From the NCBI GenBank assembly GCA_044361535.1, contig JBIKIQ010000004.1, positions 62,001 to 126,000 of the forward strand: 64,000 nt of DNA, read 5' to 3'. The notes beneath the pieces are model-generated. The model was not told where the DNA came from. It searched no databases and was given only the letters and a program-made list of their open reading frames with translations. The stretch is from UBA952 sp044361535 (lineage in GTDB: Bacteria; Bacteroidota; Bacteroidia; Flavobacteriales_D; Crocinitomicaceae). Both the position numbers and the translations under genes were made by a program. This document shows, piece after piece, positions 63,731 to 64,000 of this stretch. Numbering within the stretch: the stretch's first letter is position 1; every line of letters begins with the position of its first letter.

Positions 63731-64000
63731 CTTACAAAATACTCCATTTGCGGACTATGCAAAAACAAAATTAGTAAACATATAAAGATTCAACTATGCT
63801 TGAAAAAGAGTTACGAACATTTTATATGTGGAAAATCAAGAGAGTGATAAAAATTCTTGTTTAGGAAACGAAATATGAGATAAATCGATAAAAATTGAAG
63901 TTAAAGAATGAATAGTTTGATTGCTGCAATAAATCGACATAAAGTAATAAACATCCCTTCGAAATTCCAGTTTAAATTGTGGTAAATTTGAAAGAATCAA
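63731..64000. other. Right-edge intergenic sequence
   Basis: No protein-like frame was found in these 270 bp, apart from the promoter-like element at 63766-63793. Sequence is AT-rich with no hairpin or tRNA. Confidence 0.5.
63766..63793 (-). promoter_or_regulatory. Possible promoter of the dehydrogenase-nhaD operon
   Basis: On the minus strand TAATTTTG (63773-63766) fits TAnnTTTG, with GTTG near 63794-63791 as a possible -33 at a slightly short 17-bp spacing. The ATG at 63730 is 35 nt downstream. Confidence 0.38.

Noticed and set aside
1..64000. tRNA or rRNA genes
   Set aside because: No cloverleaf with a T-loop and CCA end or rRNA core sequence was recognised in intergenic regions by reading; a covariance-model scan was not possible here.

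Overview
The window is AT-rich chromosomal DNA from a member of the Bacteroidota, most likely a flavobacterial lineage; Crocinitomicaceae/Fluviicola-like is a guess. Several signs agree: many secreted proteins end in type IX secretion (T9SS) sorting domains; SprB, PKD and delta-60 repeats are present; the order uppS-bamA-skp-skp is typical of the phylum; starts mostly lack a purine-rich ribosome site; and several promoters fit the Bacteroidota pattern (TTTG, about 19-22 bp, TAnnTTTG). I saw no rRNA, tRNA, CRISPR array, insertion sequence or prophage.

Layout. 1-4.7 kb is an accessory-looking stretch: a delta-60/PKD secreted protein cut by the left edge, a stand-alone GIY-YIG domain protein divergent from an HTH-like protein, a possible gene remnant and a small membrane protein. 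4.7-9 kb has a secreted S9 dipeptidyl peptidase, a DUF2461 protein and a DUF2130 protein that looks nuclease-like. 9-12.7 kb is a three-gene surface operon: CotH-type kinase, lipoprotein, DUF2490 outer-membrane protein. 13-23.6 kb is dominated by exported proteins (SprB-repeat, PKD, trypsin-like protease, redoxin) with AIM24-like, alpha/beta hydrolase and ruvX genes between them. 23.6-26.5 kb has a glycosyltransferase, tryptophan 2,3-dioxygenase and a bestrophin-like channel.

26.5-31.5 kb is the envelope-assembly operon uppS-bamA-skp-skp-thioredoxin lipoprotein. Then come mfd, an SH3 lipoprotein, rplU-rpmA, a lamin-tail secreted protein, a small barrel protein, a LETM1-like protein, gyrB, an Nfu iron-sulfur carrier, an orphan peptide-binding lipoprotein and the GTPase engB. 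46-54.4 kb carries a collagen-like protein with a C-terminal S74 self-processing domain, a T9SS type-B partner, a TamA/BamA-like barrel and an M1 aminopeptidase. 54.5-64 kb is housekeeping and transport: CPA2 antiporter, gatC, EamA exporter, folC, TonB/ExbD/ExbB, NhaD and an amino-acid dehydrogenase.

The strongest candidates for less-described biology are the CotH-lipoprotein-DUF2490 operon, the collagen/S74 protein with its 45-bp coding minisatellite, the DUF2130 protein with a D...ExK signature, and the divergent GIY-YIG/HTH pair with a tandem 11-bp repeat between them. No complete defence island or biosynthetic cluster was found.
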